A stretch of DNA of 64,000 nucleotides from assembly GCF_029960785.1 (NCBI RefSeq), contig NZ_JASBQE010000063.1, forward strand, positions 1 through 64,000, read 5' to 3'. Each line of letters begins with the position of its first letter. Within the stretch, counting starts at the first letter, position 1. The position numbers and the translations under genes were made by a program. Source of the DNA: Polyangium sp. 15x6 (GTDB lineage: Bacteria > Myxococcota_A > Polyangia > Polyangiales > Polyangiaceae). Below are positions 10,062 to 19,089 of this stretch, piece by piece. Below the pieces are notes generated by a model, which ran no database searches, was not told the DNA's origin, and was given only the letters and a program-made list of their open reading frames with translations.

Positions 10062-11024
10062 TCAAGCGCCCGCGATCGGCTCCCCCTCGGCCTCCGTCGC
10101 GAGCATCCACAGGACCGCCATTCGCACGGCGACGCCTGCTTCCACCTGATCGAGGATGACGCTGCGTGAGCCATCTGCCACGGCGGGGTCGATCTCCACA
10201 CCTCGGTTCATCGGGCCGGGGTGCATCACGATCGCGTCGGGTGCTGCGAGCGCGAGTCGCGCCTCGTTGAGGCCGAACTTCCGGCTGTACTCGCGGGTGC
10301 TCGGCAAGAACGTGCCCGCGAGTCGCTCGCGCTGGACGCGGAGCATCATCACCACGTCGGCCCCTTCGAGCGCGGGTTCGAGCCGATCGTGCACCTCCGC
10401 GCCAAGCGTCTCGGCTGCAGGTGGCAAGAGTGTGCGAGGGCCCGCGAAGCGCACCGTGGCGCCCATCGTTCGCAGGAGAAGCGCGTTCGAGCGCGCGACA
10501 CGGCTGTGCAGGACGTCGCCGCAGATGGCCACGACGAGGCCTTCGAGCCGGCCCTTTCGTCGTCGGATCGTGAACGCATCGAGCAGCGCTTGCGTGGGGT
10601 GCTCATGCGTCCCGTCGCCCGCGTTGACCACGGCGGCCTTCGTGCGTGATGCGACGTAGTGCGGCGCGCCTGACGCTTGATGCCGGAGCACGAGGACGTC
10701 CGGGCACATTGCTTCGAGGTTCTTCACCGTGTCGAGGAGCGTCTCGCCCTTGACCGCGCTCGACGTCGACACGCTGATGTTGATGACGTCTGCCGAGAGC
10801 CTCTTGCCTGCGAGCTCGAACGAGGTCCGCGTGCGCGTCGAAGGCTCGTAGAAGAGGTTGATCACCGTCTTGCCGCGGAGCGTCGGCACCTTTCGGACGC
10901 TGCGCCGCGAGACGTCGAAAAAGCTCTCCGCGGCGTCCAGGATCGAGTGGATCTCGGTCTTCTCCAAGGCCTCGATCCCGAGCAGGTGGCGGTGCGGATA
11001 TCGCGCGCGTGGTGTCGTCGTCAC
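10062..11024 (-). CDS. pyrB: Aspartate carbamoyltransferase catalytic subunit
   Basis: Condenses carbamoyl phosphate and L-aspartate in the second step of pyrimidine synthesis. The carbamoyl-phosphate loop reads [12 protein letters not shown] (STRTR at about 62-66), followed by [10 protein letters not shown] and [12 protein letters not shown] place the start at GTG 11024: it overlaps the pyrR stop as GTGA and has a G-rich ribosome site. A start further upstream at 11063 would lie deep inside pyrR. The length of about 320 aa is normal. No pyrI or pyrC follows; the next gene is a sigma factor. Confidence 0.95.
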   Translation of the reverse strand: MTTTPRARYPHRHLLGIEALEKTEIHSILDAAESFFDVSRRSVRKVPTLRGKTVINLFYEPSTRTRTSFELAGKRLSADVINISVSTSSAVKGETLLDTVKNLEAMCPDVLVLRHQASGAPHYVASRTKAAVVNAGDGTHEHPTQALLDAFTIRRRKGRLEGLVVAICGDVLHSRVARSNALLLRTMGATVRFAGPRTLLPPAAETLGAEVHDRLEPALEGADVVMMLRVQRERLAGTFLPSTREYSRKFGLNEARLALAAPDAIVMHPGPMNRGVEIDPAVADGSRSVILDQVEAGVAVRMAVLWMLATEAEGEPIAGA

Positions 11025-11560
11025 GTTCCCCCCAGGGTGGATGCGTCCTCGATGGTGGCCCACGCGCCGTCGTCCTTCTGCGTGACCTCGATCCGCTGTC
11101 CGGGGCCGAGCTCCACGCGACGCACGGTGTAGTCCGGGTGGATGGGCAACTCGCGGCCGCCGCGATCGACGAGCACGCAGAGCTCGATGCGACGCGGGCG
11201 GCCGTAGTCGAGCACGGCGTCGAGCGCCGCGCGGATGGTGCGGCCCGTGTAGATGACGTCGTCGACGAGCACGACGCGCTTGCCGCGCACCTCGAAGGGG
11301 ATGCGGCTCGGGCCGATCTTGGGGTTCGGCAGGGCCGTCGCGGCGTCGTCGCGGTAGAGGGTGATGTCGATGGAGCCCGTCGGCGGGGCTTCACCTTCGA
11401 GCTCGCGGAGCAGCGCGGCGAGCCTCTCCGCGAGGGGCTCGCCGCCGCGCCGAATGCCGACCAACGCGAGGTCACGGACGCCGCCGTGTTCGGCGATCTC
11501 GCCAGCGACGCGGCGGAGGCCTCGGGCCACCGCGACCGGATCGAGGAGGACTTCGGACAT
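11021..11560 (-). CDS. pyrR: PyrR bifunctional pyrimidine regulator / uracil phosphoribosyltransferase
   Basis: A 179-aa type I phosphoribosyltransferase with the PRPP-binding motif [13 protein letters not shown] at about 96-108. In Bacillus, PyrR binds pyr mRNA to control attenuation and also makes UMP from uracil. Its coupling to pyrB fits a pyrimidine regulator. The 61-bp gap before it shows no clear PyrR-binding stem-loop or attenuator, so the mode of control here is open. Confidence 0.93.
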   Translation of the reverse strand: MSEVLLDPVAVARGLRRVAGEIAEHGGVRDLALVGIRRGGEPLAERLAALLRELEGEAPPTGSIDITLYRDDAATALPNPKIGPSRIPFEVRGKRVVLVDDVIYTGRTIRAALDAVLDYGRPRRIELCVLVDRGGRELPIHPDYTVRRVELGPGQRIEVTQKDDGAWATIEDASTLGGT

Positions 11561-11621
11561 GGCGGGGACGAGCTACCACAAGGCCGACGCGGTGTCCCCG
11601 GGCCGCGCGGGGTGCGTCACG

Positions 11622-12941
11622 TCAATCGGGCTGGTGGAGAATTTTCTGGGTCGGATCCACGAAGTAGAACCGACCGTAACCGTCGCGCTGGAAGGTGACC
11701 GCGCCGAACGCGTTGACGAGGACGGAGATCACGGCGAAGGCCCAGAAGAAGCCGCCGAGCCGCCTCCGGCCGAGCGCGAGCAGCGCGAATAGGAACACGG
11801 CGAAGTCGTTGGAGAAGCGGTAGCCGAACTGGATCCAGCCGCTGTTCTGGTAGAGCAAGCTCGGCAGCGCGACGCACGCGGCCGTGAGCGCGACGGCCCA
11901 GAACGATGGTGGCGTGCGCCGAGGCCAGAGGACCCAGGCGTAGAGGGGCGTCGTGATCCACAGCGCGAGGCCGTGCGCGTTGATCTGGAACGGAGCGCCG
12001 CTGACACCCGCGTAGGGCAGGGACGTCAGGATCACGCCGAGGTTCCGGCCGAGGTAGTGGTACGAGAAGAGCCCCCATCGCTCGATGCGGGCCCGCCACG
12101 TGATCGCCAAGAGCCGGTGGCCGAACTCGAAGGGGTCGCCGAACCGCGCTGCGTTGTACCAGAGCAGGACGCCGAGTACCGCGGCGGCAGGTGCAGCGAA
12201 GAGCGCGAGCTTTTTCGCGAGCGCTCGCGCGTCCACGTCCGCGAGGCGTACGCGACCGCTTGCTCCGGAGCGCGCGCTCGCCCTCACGGCCTCGTACATG
12301 AAGAGCGGGAACGCGAAGCCGAGCGGCGTGCGCGTGGCGAACCCGAGGCCGATGGCGAACCCCGCGAGGATCGGGTGCGCCGCGCCGACGGACGCGAAGA
12401 GGTAGAGCGCCGCGAGCGCCGCGCCGACGACGTGCGCGGCGAACCAGACCGTGCCTTGCACGGCGGAGAACCAGTACACGGTGCCGAATGCGAAGAGCAG
12501 CGAGAGGAGCACGTTCTCCCGCTCGGATCGGCCCGTCCTGCCCGCGCGCGCGAGCGCGTCGAGGCCGAGGTACAGGAGCGCCGGCGCGAGGCCCGTGAAG
12601 AGCGCGAAGATCTGACCGTCCCGGACGCGTTCGACGCTGCCCGCGAGCTTGACCGCAGGCAGCAAGAGGACCGCGGGGAACGGCGGAAAGCTCACGTAGT
12701 GCTTGCCTCCCCACATGACGAAATCGTTGTTCCCCGTGTACGCGGGGGGCGGGCCGCCGAGGTCCAGGCGACCGTGCAGCCACGCGTCGGCGAGCAAGGC
12801 GAAGTGGTTGAACGGCGTGTGCGTCGTGAGCCGCTCGCGCGCCGTCGTGGCGAGACACACGACCGTGACCAACGTGTAGATCGCCGCGGCAAAGAGCCAC
12901 CTTCGCGATCGATCGTCAGGCCGTTCGAGCGGGCGGTCCAT
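11622..12941 (-). CDS. Polytopic membrane protein, glycosyltransferase-39/DUF2029-like
   Basis: About 440 aa with roughly ten hydrophobic segments (for example LFAAAIYTLVTVVCLAT, ALAALYLFASVGAAHPILAG and AAPAAAVLGVLLWY). A long exported loop near the N-terminus reads HTPFNHFALLADAWLHGRLD. This layout resembles membrane glycosyltransferases that use polyprenyl-phosphate sugars. The usual DE or DD pair of GT-C enzymes is not obvious, so the enzyme call is tentative. ATG 12941 is preferred over an upstream GTG. pyrR starts 61 bp downstream on the same strand. Confidence 0.75.
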   Translation of the reverse strand: MDRPLERPDDRSRRWLFAAAIYTLVTVVCLATTARERLTTHTPFNHFALLADAWLHGRLDLGGPPPAYTGNNDFVMWGGKHYVSFPPFPAVLLLPAVKLAGSVERVRDGQIFALFTGLAPALLYLGLDALARAGRTGRSERENVLLSLLFAFGTVYWFSAVQGTVWFAAHVVGAALAALYLFASVGAAHPILAGFAIGLGFATRTPLGFAFPLFMYEAVRASARSGASGRVRLADVDARALAKKLALFAAPAAAVLGVLLWYNAARFGDPFEFGHRLLAITWRARIERWGLFSYHYLGRNLGVILTSLPYAGVSGAPFQINAHGLALWITTPLYAWVLWPRRTPPSFWAVALTAACVALPSLLYQNSGWIQFGYRFSNDFAVFLFALLALGRRRLGGFFWAFAVISVLVNAFGAVTFQRDGYGRFYFVDPTQKILHQPD

Positions 12942-13094
12942 GCGTGCTGGGCGCACCCTACCATGGCCTTCGTTGGTCGAAGCTGCGCCGGGCGGCTTGC
13001 GAGCACCCCGACCGTGCGCTAGTTGCTCCCGCCTCGCGAGGCCGCGCCGAACGCACGGCTACCGCGATCTCGCTTTTGCCCCCAGGAGTCGACC

Positions 13095-13811
13095 ATGCCG
13101 CTCTTCGCCATTCCTGCCGGAGACATCGACGCCGCTGGTCGCTCGATCGCGGCGGACCTGCCCGTCGCTTGGCTCGACGAGCAGCTCAGCGACTGCGACT
13201 TGCGTGGCGCCGAGTCGGGGCACGTCTCGGGGCGGATCTCCCGCTCGGGCGCCGAGATCGTCGTGCGCGGGCGCGTCCACGCCGTCTTGCAGGCGCCGTG
13301 CGCTCGTTGCCTCGAACCCACGAAGCTCGACGTCGACGCAGAGATGTCGCTCCTCCTCAAGCCCGCGGCGCCTGCCGTGCTCGCGCAGAAGGCGGACGAG
13401 AAGCGCGCGGCGGCGCAGGCGAAGAAGGCAGCGGGGGGAAGCACGAAAACCGAACCGGGCAAGAAGGCGCCGAAGGAAAAGGAGCCGCCGGAGTACGAGT
13501 TTTCCTCGGACGAGGCGGAGGTCGACGTCTACGACGGCGAGACGGTCGTGCTCGACGGGTTCATCCGCGAGGCGATTCTGCTCGAGATGCCCATCTTCCC
13601 CTTGTGCTCCGAGGCGTGTCCGGGTATCCGTCCCGCCTCCCCCGAGGCCGTCGAGGGTGGCGTCGAGCCGCCCATCGACCCGAGGCTCGCGCCCCTCGGC
13701 GCTTTGCGCGCCGCGCTCGCCAAGAGCGGCTCGCGCGAGCCGAACGATGATCAAGGGGCCGCGGCCGGCAGCGCCGACGCGTCCCAGCAGAAGAAGACGA
13801 AGAAGGAGTAG
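13095..13811 (+). CDS. YceD/DUF177 family protein (23S rRNA accumulation protein) with lineage insert
   Basis: A 238-aa protein of the family normally encoded just before rpmF. E. coli YceD is linked to 23S rRNA accumulation. The N-terminal half ends in APCARCLEP, the C-terminal half contains FPLCSEACPG; the four cysteines are typical of the family. Between them is a Lys/Ala-rich insert of about 40 residues, and the C-terminus ends in a Lys/Gln-rich tail; both look lineage-specific. ATG 13095 follows a GGAG ribosome site. rpmF starts 3 bp after the stop. Confidence 0.9.
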   Translation: MPLFAIPAGDIDAAGRSIAADLPVAWLDEQLSDCDLRGAESGHVSGRISRSGAEIVVRGRVHAVLQAPCARCLEPTKLDVDAEMSLLLKPAAPAVLAQKADEKRAAAQAKKAAGGSTKTEPGKKAPKEKEPPEYEFSSDEAEVDVYDGETVVLDGFIREAILLEMPIFPLCSEACPGIRPASPEAVEGGVEPPIDPRLAPLGALRAALAKSGSREPNDDQGAAAGSADASQQKKTKKE

Positions 13812-13814
13812 CCC

Positions 13815-14006
13815 GTGGCCGTCCCGAAGAGGAAAACCACCCCGAGCAAGCGCGACATGCGGCGCGCGAACCACGACAAGGTCACCCCGGTGCAGGTGGT
13901 TGCCTGCCCGAACTGCGGGGAGGCTGCGCTTCCTCACCGCGCCTGCGGCGCCTGTGGTTTTTACAAGGGTCGCAAGGCGAAGGCCGTCAAGGCCACGACC
14001 ACCTGA
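13815..14006 (+). CDS. rpmF: 50S ribosomal protein L32
   Basis: 63 aa, starting with GTG directly after the yceD-like gene. The N-terminus MAVPKRKTTPSKRDMRRAN is the L32 signature. Four cysteines in CPNCGE and CGACGFYKG make the zinc-binding (C+) form. It probably shares a transcript with the upstream gene. The gene that usually follows, plsX, is absent here. Confidence 0.97.
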   Translation: MAVPKRKTTPSKRDMRRANHDKVTPVQVVACPNCGEAALPHRACGACGFYKGRKAKAVKATTT

Positions 14007-14027
14007 ATCCACTGCAATCCCCGGCTT

Positions 14028-14156
14028 GCCCGTCTCGAAGGGCCTCCCGCTCGACGAAGGGCGAGGCTTCGAGATGGGCTCGCGCCGGGCAACACGTGCG
14101 TGCATGGATCTCGGCGCTCCGCGATGAATCACGCGGAGGCACGGGCCGAGGTCCAT
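14028..14156 (+). terminator. Two consecutive long hairpins between rpmF and fabH
   Basis: Hairpin 1 pairs 14028-14040 with 14067-14079 (13 bp, one G-U pair). Hairpin 2 pairs 14104-14115 with 14145-14156 (one mismatch), with an inner stem 14117-14123/14132-14138. No strong U-tract follows either, so they could be terminators, processing sites or attenuators separating the ribosomal-protein genes from fabH. Confidence 0.55.
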
Positions 14157-14199
14157 CGCTCGATCACGCGCCGCCCTGGCGCCCTGCTACCTTGTCACC

Positions 14200-15198
14200 A
14201 TGAGCGCGCTCCCTACACCGAAGAGTCGCATCCTCGGGACTGGCCACTACGTCCCTGAGAAGGTCCTCGCCAATGTCGACCTCGAGAAGATGGTCGATAC
14301 GTCCGACGCTTGGATCGCAGAGCGCACCGGCATCCGGCGCCGGCACATCGCGGCCGAGAACGAGAACACGAGCGACATGGCGGCGGCCGCCGCGCGTCGC
14401 GCCCTCGAGTCGGCGGGCCTCAACGCCGCCGACATCGACATGATCATCGTCGGGACGATCAGCGGCGACAGCCCCATGCCCGCGTGCGCCGTGCACGTGC
14501 AGCAGAAGCTCGGCGCCGACAACATCCCGGCCTTCGACCTGTCGGCCGCGTGCGCCGGGTTCATCTACGGCATGACCATCGCCGATCAGTTCATCGCCAC
14601 CGGCGCGGCGCGCTGCGTCCTCGTGATCGGCGTGGAGCTGCTGTCGAGGCTGCTCGACTGGCAGGATCGGACCACGTGCGTGCTCTTCGGAGACGGCGCG
14701 GGCGCGGTGGTGCTCGGGCCCTCGGAGGGAGACGGCCGGGGCCTGCTCGCCACGCGCATCTTCACCGACGGTTCGCTCGCGCATGCGCTCACGATCCCGG
14801 GCGGCGGCACGGCCGAACCGCTCACGGACGAGGGCCTCGCGAAGAAGCGCAACAAGGTCCACATGATGGGGCAGGAGATCTTCCGGACCGCCATCAAGAA
14901 CCTGACGAGCGCGTCCACCGCGGTCCTCAAGGCCTCGGGGCTCACGAGCGCCGATCTCGACTGGGTCGTCGCCCATCAGGCGAACCTGCGCATCATCACG
15001 CAGGTCGCCGATCGGCTGAACTTCCCGATGGAGAAGTTCGTCATCAACATCCAGGAGTACGGCAACACGTCGAGCGCCTCGATCCCCATCGCGCTCGACG
15101 AGGCCGTGCGCGACGGGCGCATCAAGCCCGGGCAAAACGTCCTCATGTGCGCCCTCGGCGCCGGGATCTCCTGGGGCGCCGCGCTCGTCCGGATGTGA
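14200..15198 (+). CDS. fabH: Beta-ketoacyl-ACP synthase III
   Basis: Starts fatty-acid synthesis by condensing an acyl-CoA primer with malonyl-ACP. The thiolase-fold triad is complete: Cys118 in DLSAACAG, His260 in AHQANLRI and Asn290 in EYGNTSS. The length of 332 aa is normal. It leads a tight run fabH-fabD-fabG-acpP-fabF on the plus strand. Primer preference (straight or branched) cannot be read by eye. Confidence 0.97.
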   Translation: MSALPTPKSRILGTGHYVPEKVLANVDLEKMVDTSDAWIAERTGIRRRHIAAENENTSDMAAAAARRALESAGLNAADIDMIIVGTISGDSPMPACAVHVQQKLGADNIPAFDLSAACAGFIYGMTIADQFIATGAARCVLVIGVELLSRLLDWQDRTTCVLFGDGAGAVVLGPSEGDGRGLLATRIFTDGSLAHALTIPGGGTAEPLTDEGLAKKRNKVHMMGQEIFRTAIKNLTSASTAVLKASGLTSADLDWVVAHQANLRIITQVADRLNFPMEKFVINIQEYGNTSSASIPIALDEAVRDGRIKPGQNVLMCALGAGISWGAALVRM

Positions 15199-15276
15199 CG
15201 CGCGCTCTGCGCGTCTCCCGCCGATCCTTTGACTGCAAAACGTTCTTTCGCGACGTCGCACGAGGAGTCCGCGTCG

Positions 15277-16227
15277 ATGCAACGAAGCACGAAGGTCGCC
15301 TGGTTGTTCCCTGGTCAAGGCTCGCAGCTCGTCGGCATGGGCAAGGAGCTCGCCGCGACGTCGGAGGCCGCGCGCCGCACGTTCGAGCGCGCGGACGCGG
15401 CGCTCGGCGAGCCACTCTCCCGGCTCTGCTTCGAAGGCCCGATGGAGGAGCTCACGCTCACCGCGAACACGCAGCCCGCGATGGTGGCGGCGAGCGCGGC
15501 CATCGTGGCGGCGCTGCGCGAGCGTCATCCGGATCTCGCGCCGCCCATGTTTGCCGCGGGGCACTCGCTCGGCGAGTACAGCGCCCTCTGCGCGGCGGGC
15601 GCGATCGAGCTCGAAGACGCCGTGCGCCTCTGCAGGCTGCGCGGCTCCGCGATGCAGGCCGCCGTGCCTCCGGGCGAGGGCGCGATGGCGGCGATCATGG
15701 GGCTCGACGCCCAGGCGATCGCGGCGCTCTGCGAGGAGGCGGCCGCGGGAGAAATCGTTTCGCCGGCGAACTACAACGCGCCCGGGCAGGTGGTGATTGC
15801 AGGGCAAAAGGACGCGGTGACGCGCGCGAGCGAGCTCGTGGTGGCGCGCGGCGGCAAGGCCGTGCCGCTCAAGGTCAGCGCGCCCTTCCACTGCGCGCTC
15901 ATGCGGAGCGCGCGCGACGCGCTCGCGCCCGAGCTCGGGCGTGTCGTGATCCATCCGCTCGCCTTCCCGGTGATCGCCAACGTCGACGGATCGCCGAACG
16001 CAGAACCGGGCCGCGTCGCCGACCTCTTGCTTCGGCAGATCGACGGCGCGGTCCTCTGGTCCGCTTCGGTCGAGCGCATGGCGGCCGAGGGCGTGACGCA
16101 CGCGCTCGAGCTCGGTCCTGGCAAGGTGCTCGCCGGGCTCGTGAAGCGAATCGCGAAATCCATCAAGGTGCTGAGCGTCTCGGATCCCGCGGGGATCGAC
16201 GCGGTGGCAGCGTTTCTGGAGGCATGA
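15277..16227 (+). CDS. fabD: Malonyl-CoA:ACP transacylase
   Basis: Loads malonyl groups from CoA onto ACP. The nucleophile Ser97 lies in AGHSLGEYSAL, the N-terminus has the typical FPGQGSQLVGMG motif, and the catalytic His is in APFHCALM. ATG 15277 is chosen because GGAG lies about 10 bp upstream and the protein begins in the usual way; a TTG at 15229 would add 16 atypical residues. The stop is 3 bp from the fabG start. Confidence 0.96.
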   Translation: MQRSTKVAWLFPGQGSQLVGMGKELAATSEAARRTFERADAALGEPLSRLCFEGPMEELTLTANTQPAMVAASAAIVAALRERHPDLAPPMFAAGHSLGEYSALCAAGAIELEDAVRLCRLRGSAMQAAVPPGEGAMAAIMGLDAQAIAALCEEAAAGEIVSPANYNAPGQVVIAGQKDAVTRASELVVARGGKAVPLKVSAPFHCALMRSARDALAPELGRVVIHPLAFPVIANVDGSPNAEPGRVADLLLRQIDGAVLWSASVERMAAEGVTHALELGPGKVLAGLVKRIAKSIKVLSVSDPAGIDAVAAFLEA

Positions 16228-16230
16228 GAG

Positions 16231-16977
16231 ATGTTCGGTCTGAGCGGCAAGGTCGCGCTCGTGACGGGCGCTTCACGTGGGATCGGTCGGGCGACGGCGG
16301 AGGCGCTCGCGGCGCAAGGCGCGCACGTCGTCGTGAACTACGTGCGCGGCGAGGACGAAGCGCGGCGCGTCGTGCAAGCGATCGAGGAGCGCGGCGGCAA
16401 GGCCGAGGCGCTCGGCTTCGACGTGGCGGACATGCAGGCCACCGACGAGGCGATCGCGGCCCTGGCGAAGCGGCTCGGCCGCCTCGACATCCTCGTGGCG
16501 AACGCCGGCATCGCCATCGACAACCTCGTCCTGCGCGTGAAGGAAGAGGAGATCGATCGCGTCTTCGCGGTGAACGTGAAGGGCGCGATCGGCTGCGCGC
16601 GCGCGGCGATCAAACCCATGATGCGCGCCCGCGCTGGGCGCATCGTGCTCTTGTCGAGCATCGTCGGAGAGATGGGCAATGCCGGGCAGGCGGTCTACGC
16701 CGCGTCGAAGGCAGCGCTGCTCGGCCTCTCGAAGACGCTCGCGCGCGAGTACGCTTCGCGGAACATCACGGTGAACGTGGTCGCGCCCGGCTTCATCGAC
16801 ACCGACATGACCTCGTCGCTCGGGACCGAGGTGAAGGAAGGCATGCTGAAGGCCATTCCCCTCGGTCGCACCGGAAAGCCTGAAGAGGTCGCTGCGGCGG
16901 TGATCTTCCTCTGCTCGGATGCTGCGTCTTACATCACGGGCGAGACCATCCGCGTAAACGGCGGCATGTACATGTAA
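16231..16977 (+). CDS. fabG: 3-oxoacyl-ACP reductase
   Basis: NADPH-dependent reduction of beta-ketoacyl-ACP. Short-chain dehydrogenase of 248 aa with cofactor motif TGASRGIGR (about 12-20), NAG at 91-93, and the catalytic Ser (142/143), Tyr156 and Lys160 in YAASK. Genomic position between fabD and acpP supports the FabG call over other SDRs. A second SDR lies in an unrelated context at 50 kb. Confidence 0.96.
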   Translation: MFGLSGKVALVTGASRGIGRATAEALAAQGAHVVVNYVRGEDEARRVVQAIEERGGKAEALGFDVADMQATDEAIAALAKRLGRLDILVANAGIAIDNLVLRVKEEEIDRVFAVNVKGAIGCARAAIKPMMRARAGRIVLLSSIVGEMGNAGQAVYAASKAALLGLSKTLAREYASRNITVNVVAPGFIDTDMTSSLGTEVKEGMLKAIPLGRTGKPEEVAAAVIFLCSDAASYITGETIRVNGGMYM

Positions 16978-17058
16978 AAAGCGTTTCGCACGCCACGAAG
17001 GTGGTGCAAAAGCTCGAACGATGGGTTAGGAGGGGACCGCTTTTTCCCGGAGGACGCC

Positions 17059-17307
17059 ATGGCGGAAGGTCGCGACATCTCGGCCGAGGTCAAACGGATC
17101 ATCAAGGAACAGCTCGACGTCGAAGAGAAGGACATCAAGCCCGAATCGACGTTCATCGACGACCTGGGCGCAGATTCGCTCGGCCTCGTGGAGCTCGTGC
17201 TCGCCTTCGAGGAGGCGTTCGAGATCGACATCCCGGACGAGGACACGGAGAAGATCCGGTCCGTGCAGGATGCGATCGACTACATCAATTCGCACACCAA
17301 GAAGTAG
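17059..17307 (+). CDS. acpP: Acyl carrier protein
   Basis: 82-aa acidic four-helix protein. The phosphopantetheine site is Ser40 in [11 protein letters not shown]; the more usual next residues are DTVEL. It carries growing acyl chains for the surrounding FAS II enzymes. A strong GGAGG ribosome site lies upstream at about 17047-17051. It starts 81 bp after fabG and 55 bp before fabF. Confidence 0.97.
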   Translation: MAEGRDISAEVKRIIKEQLDVEEKDIKPESTFIDDLGADSLGLVELVLAFEEAFEIDIPDEDTEKIRSVQDAIDYINSHTKK

Positions 17308-17362
17308 CCCCCGAGAGCCCTAGCGAGGGCACGGTCCCCGGTCCATCCTGGGCGAAGCGAGT

Positions 17363-18607
17363 ATGGAACGCGTCGTCATCACCGGCATCGGTCTCGTCAC
17401 CCCGAACGGCATCGGCACCGCGGAGACGTGGCGCTCCGTGCTCGCGGCCGAGTCCGGGATCGGACCCATCACCCTCTTCGATGCATCGCAGTACTCGACG
17501 CGCATCGCAGGCGAGGTGAAGGGGTTCGTCGCGGAAAACTTCATTCCCAAGAAGAAGCTCCGCGAGATGGGCCGCTTCGCCCACCTCTCGGTCGCCGCGT
17601 CGCAGCTCTGCATGCAGGACGCGGGGATCGAGCTCACCGACGAGGACCGCGAGGCGTGCGGCACGTACATCGGCGTCGGCCTCGGCGGACTGGAGAACCT
17701 GTACCAGTACGCGCAGGTGCTCCTCGAAAAGGGGCCCTCGAAGGTCAGTCCGTACTTCATCCCGCAGGTCATCGCGAACCTCGCTGCCGGTCAGGTCGCG
17801 ATGGCCCTCGACCTCAAGGGGCCGAGCTACTGCAACACGAGCGCGTGCGCCTCGAGCGCCCACTCGATCGGCGAAGCCTTCGAGTGGATCCGCCGCGGTC
17901 GCACGCACCTCATGCTCGCGGGCGGCACGGAGGCGACGATCACGGGCCTCGCCGCCGCGGGCTTCGGGGCGATGTTCGCGCTCTCGCGGCGCAACGACGA
18001 GCCCGCGCGGGCGAGTCGGCCCTGGGACAAGGGCCGCGACGGCTTCATCATGGGCGAGGGCGCGGCGACGCTGCTGCTCGAGTCGCTCTCGCACGCGAAG
18101 CGCCGCGGCGCGAAGATCTACGGCGAGGTGACCGGCTACGGCGCCACGTGCGATGCGTACCACCTGACGAAGCCCGCGCCGGAAGGCGAGGGCGCGCAGC
18201 GCGCGATGAAGCAAGCGCTCGTGGACGCGAAGCTCGCGCCGACGGACATCGAGTACATCAACGCGCACGGCACCTCGACGCCGCACGGCGACATCGAGGA
18301 GGCCCGCGCGATCGTGAAAGTGTTCGGGGAGCACGCGACCGGACACAAGCTCTGGGTGAGCTCCACGAAGTCGGTGATGGGACACCTGCTCGGCGGCGCG
18401 GGCGCCGTCGAGGCGGCTCTCTCGGTGCTCGCGCTTCACGAGGGCAAGGTCCCTCCCACGGCGAACCTCGAGGAGCAGGATCCCGAGTGCGTGCTCGACT
18501 GCGTCCCGCTGGTTGCGCGGGAGCGTCGCCTTCGGAACGTCATTTCGAACTCGTTCGGGTTCGGGGGCACCAACGTTGCGCTCGTGTTCTCCCGCTTCGA
18601 GGGCTAG
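17363..18607 (+). CDS. fabF: Beta-ketoacyl-ACP synthase II
   Basis: Elongating condensing enzyme of type II fatty-acid synthesis, 414 aa. Cys162 in NTSACASSAHS is the nucleophile; the two histidines are in NAHGTSTPHGD and SVMGHLLGGAGA. The C-terminal motif NSFGFGGTNVALVF is intact. FabF rather than FabB is indicated by the gene's place after acpP and by the Cys-His-His context. nrdR starts 3 bp after its stop. Confidence 0.97.
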   Translation: MERVVITGIGLVTPNGIGTAETWRSVLAAESGIGPITLFDASQYSTRIAGEVKGFVAENFIPKKKLREMGRFAHLSVAASQLCMQDAGIELTDEDREACGTYIGVGLGGLENLYQYAQVLLEKGPSKVSPYFIPQVIANLAAGQVAMALDLKGPSYCNTSACASSAHSIGEAFEWIRRGRTHLMLAGGTEATITGLAAAGFGAMFALSRRNDEPARASRPWDKGRDGFIMGEGAATLLLESLSHAKRRGAKIYGEVTGYGATCDAYHLTKPAPEGEGAQRAMKQALVDAKLAPTDIEYINAHGTSTPHGDIEEARAIVKVFGEHATGHKLWVSSTKSVMGHLLGGAGAVEAALSVLALHEGKVPPTANLEEQDPECVLDCVPLVARERRLRNVISNSFGFGGTNVALVFSRFEG

Positions 18608-18610
18608 GCG

Positions 18611-19072
18611 ATGAGGTGCCCGTTCTGCGGGCACCTCGAGGACAAGGTCGTCGAGTCCCGCGCGCCCGGGTCGGGTGACGTCGTGCGCAGGCGCCGCGAG
18701 TGCGCCGCGTGCGGTCGTCGGTTCACGACGTACGAGCGCGTCGAGGACGTCCTGCCGACCGTCGTGAAAAAAGACGGCCGGCGCGAACCCTTCGATCGAG
18801 CCAAGCTGATGCGAGGTCTCCGGACCGCCTGCAACAAGCGGCCGGTCTCGGTGGATCGGCTGGAAGTCGTGGTGGACGCGATCGAGCGTGAGGTGCAGGA
18901 ATCCGAGCGGCGCGAGGTGACGAGCGCCGAACTCGGCGAGCGGGTGATGAACCACCTCCGCGACCTCGACGAGGTCGCCTACGTCCGGTTCGCCAGCGTC
19001 TATCGCTCCTTCCGGGACGTGGACGAGTTTCTCCGCGAGCTTGGTAAGCTTGTGAAGGCGAAGGGCCCCTAG
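18611..19072 (+). CDS. nrdR: Transcriptional repressor NrdR
   Basis: 153-aa regulator that senses ATP/dATP and represses ribonucleotide reductase genes by binding NrdR boxes. The zinc ribbon is complete (Cys3, Cys6, Cys31, Cys34), followed by an ATP-cone domain ([20 protein letters not shown]). It is packed between fabF and ribD, a common nrdR-ribD arrangement. No nrd gene or NrdR box was recognised in the window. Confidence 0.97.
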   Translation: MRCPFCGHLEDKVVESRAPGSGDVVRRRRECAACGRRFTTYERVEDVLPTVVKKDGRREPFDRAKLMRGLRTACNKRPVSVDRLEVVVDAIEREVQESERREVTSAELGERVMNHLRDLDEVAYVRFASVYRSFRDVDEFLRELGKLVKAKGP

Positions 19073-19089
19073 TAGATCCGGGCTGACCC

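Noticed and set aside
14310-16883. 857-residue open frame on the plus strand
   Set aside because: Runs across fabH, fabD and fabG in another frame; Arg/His-rich composition with no motifs.
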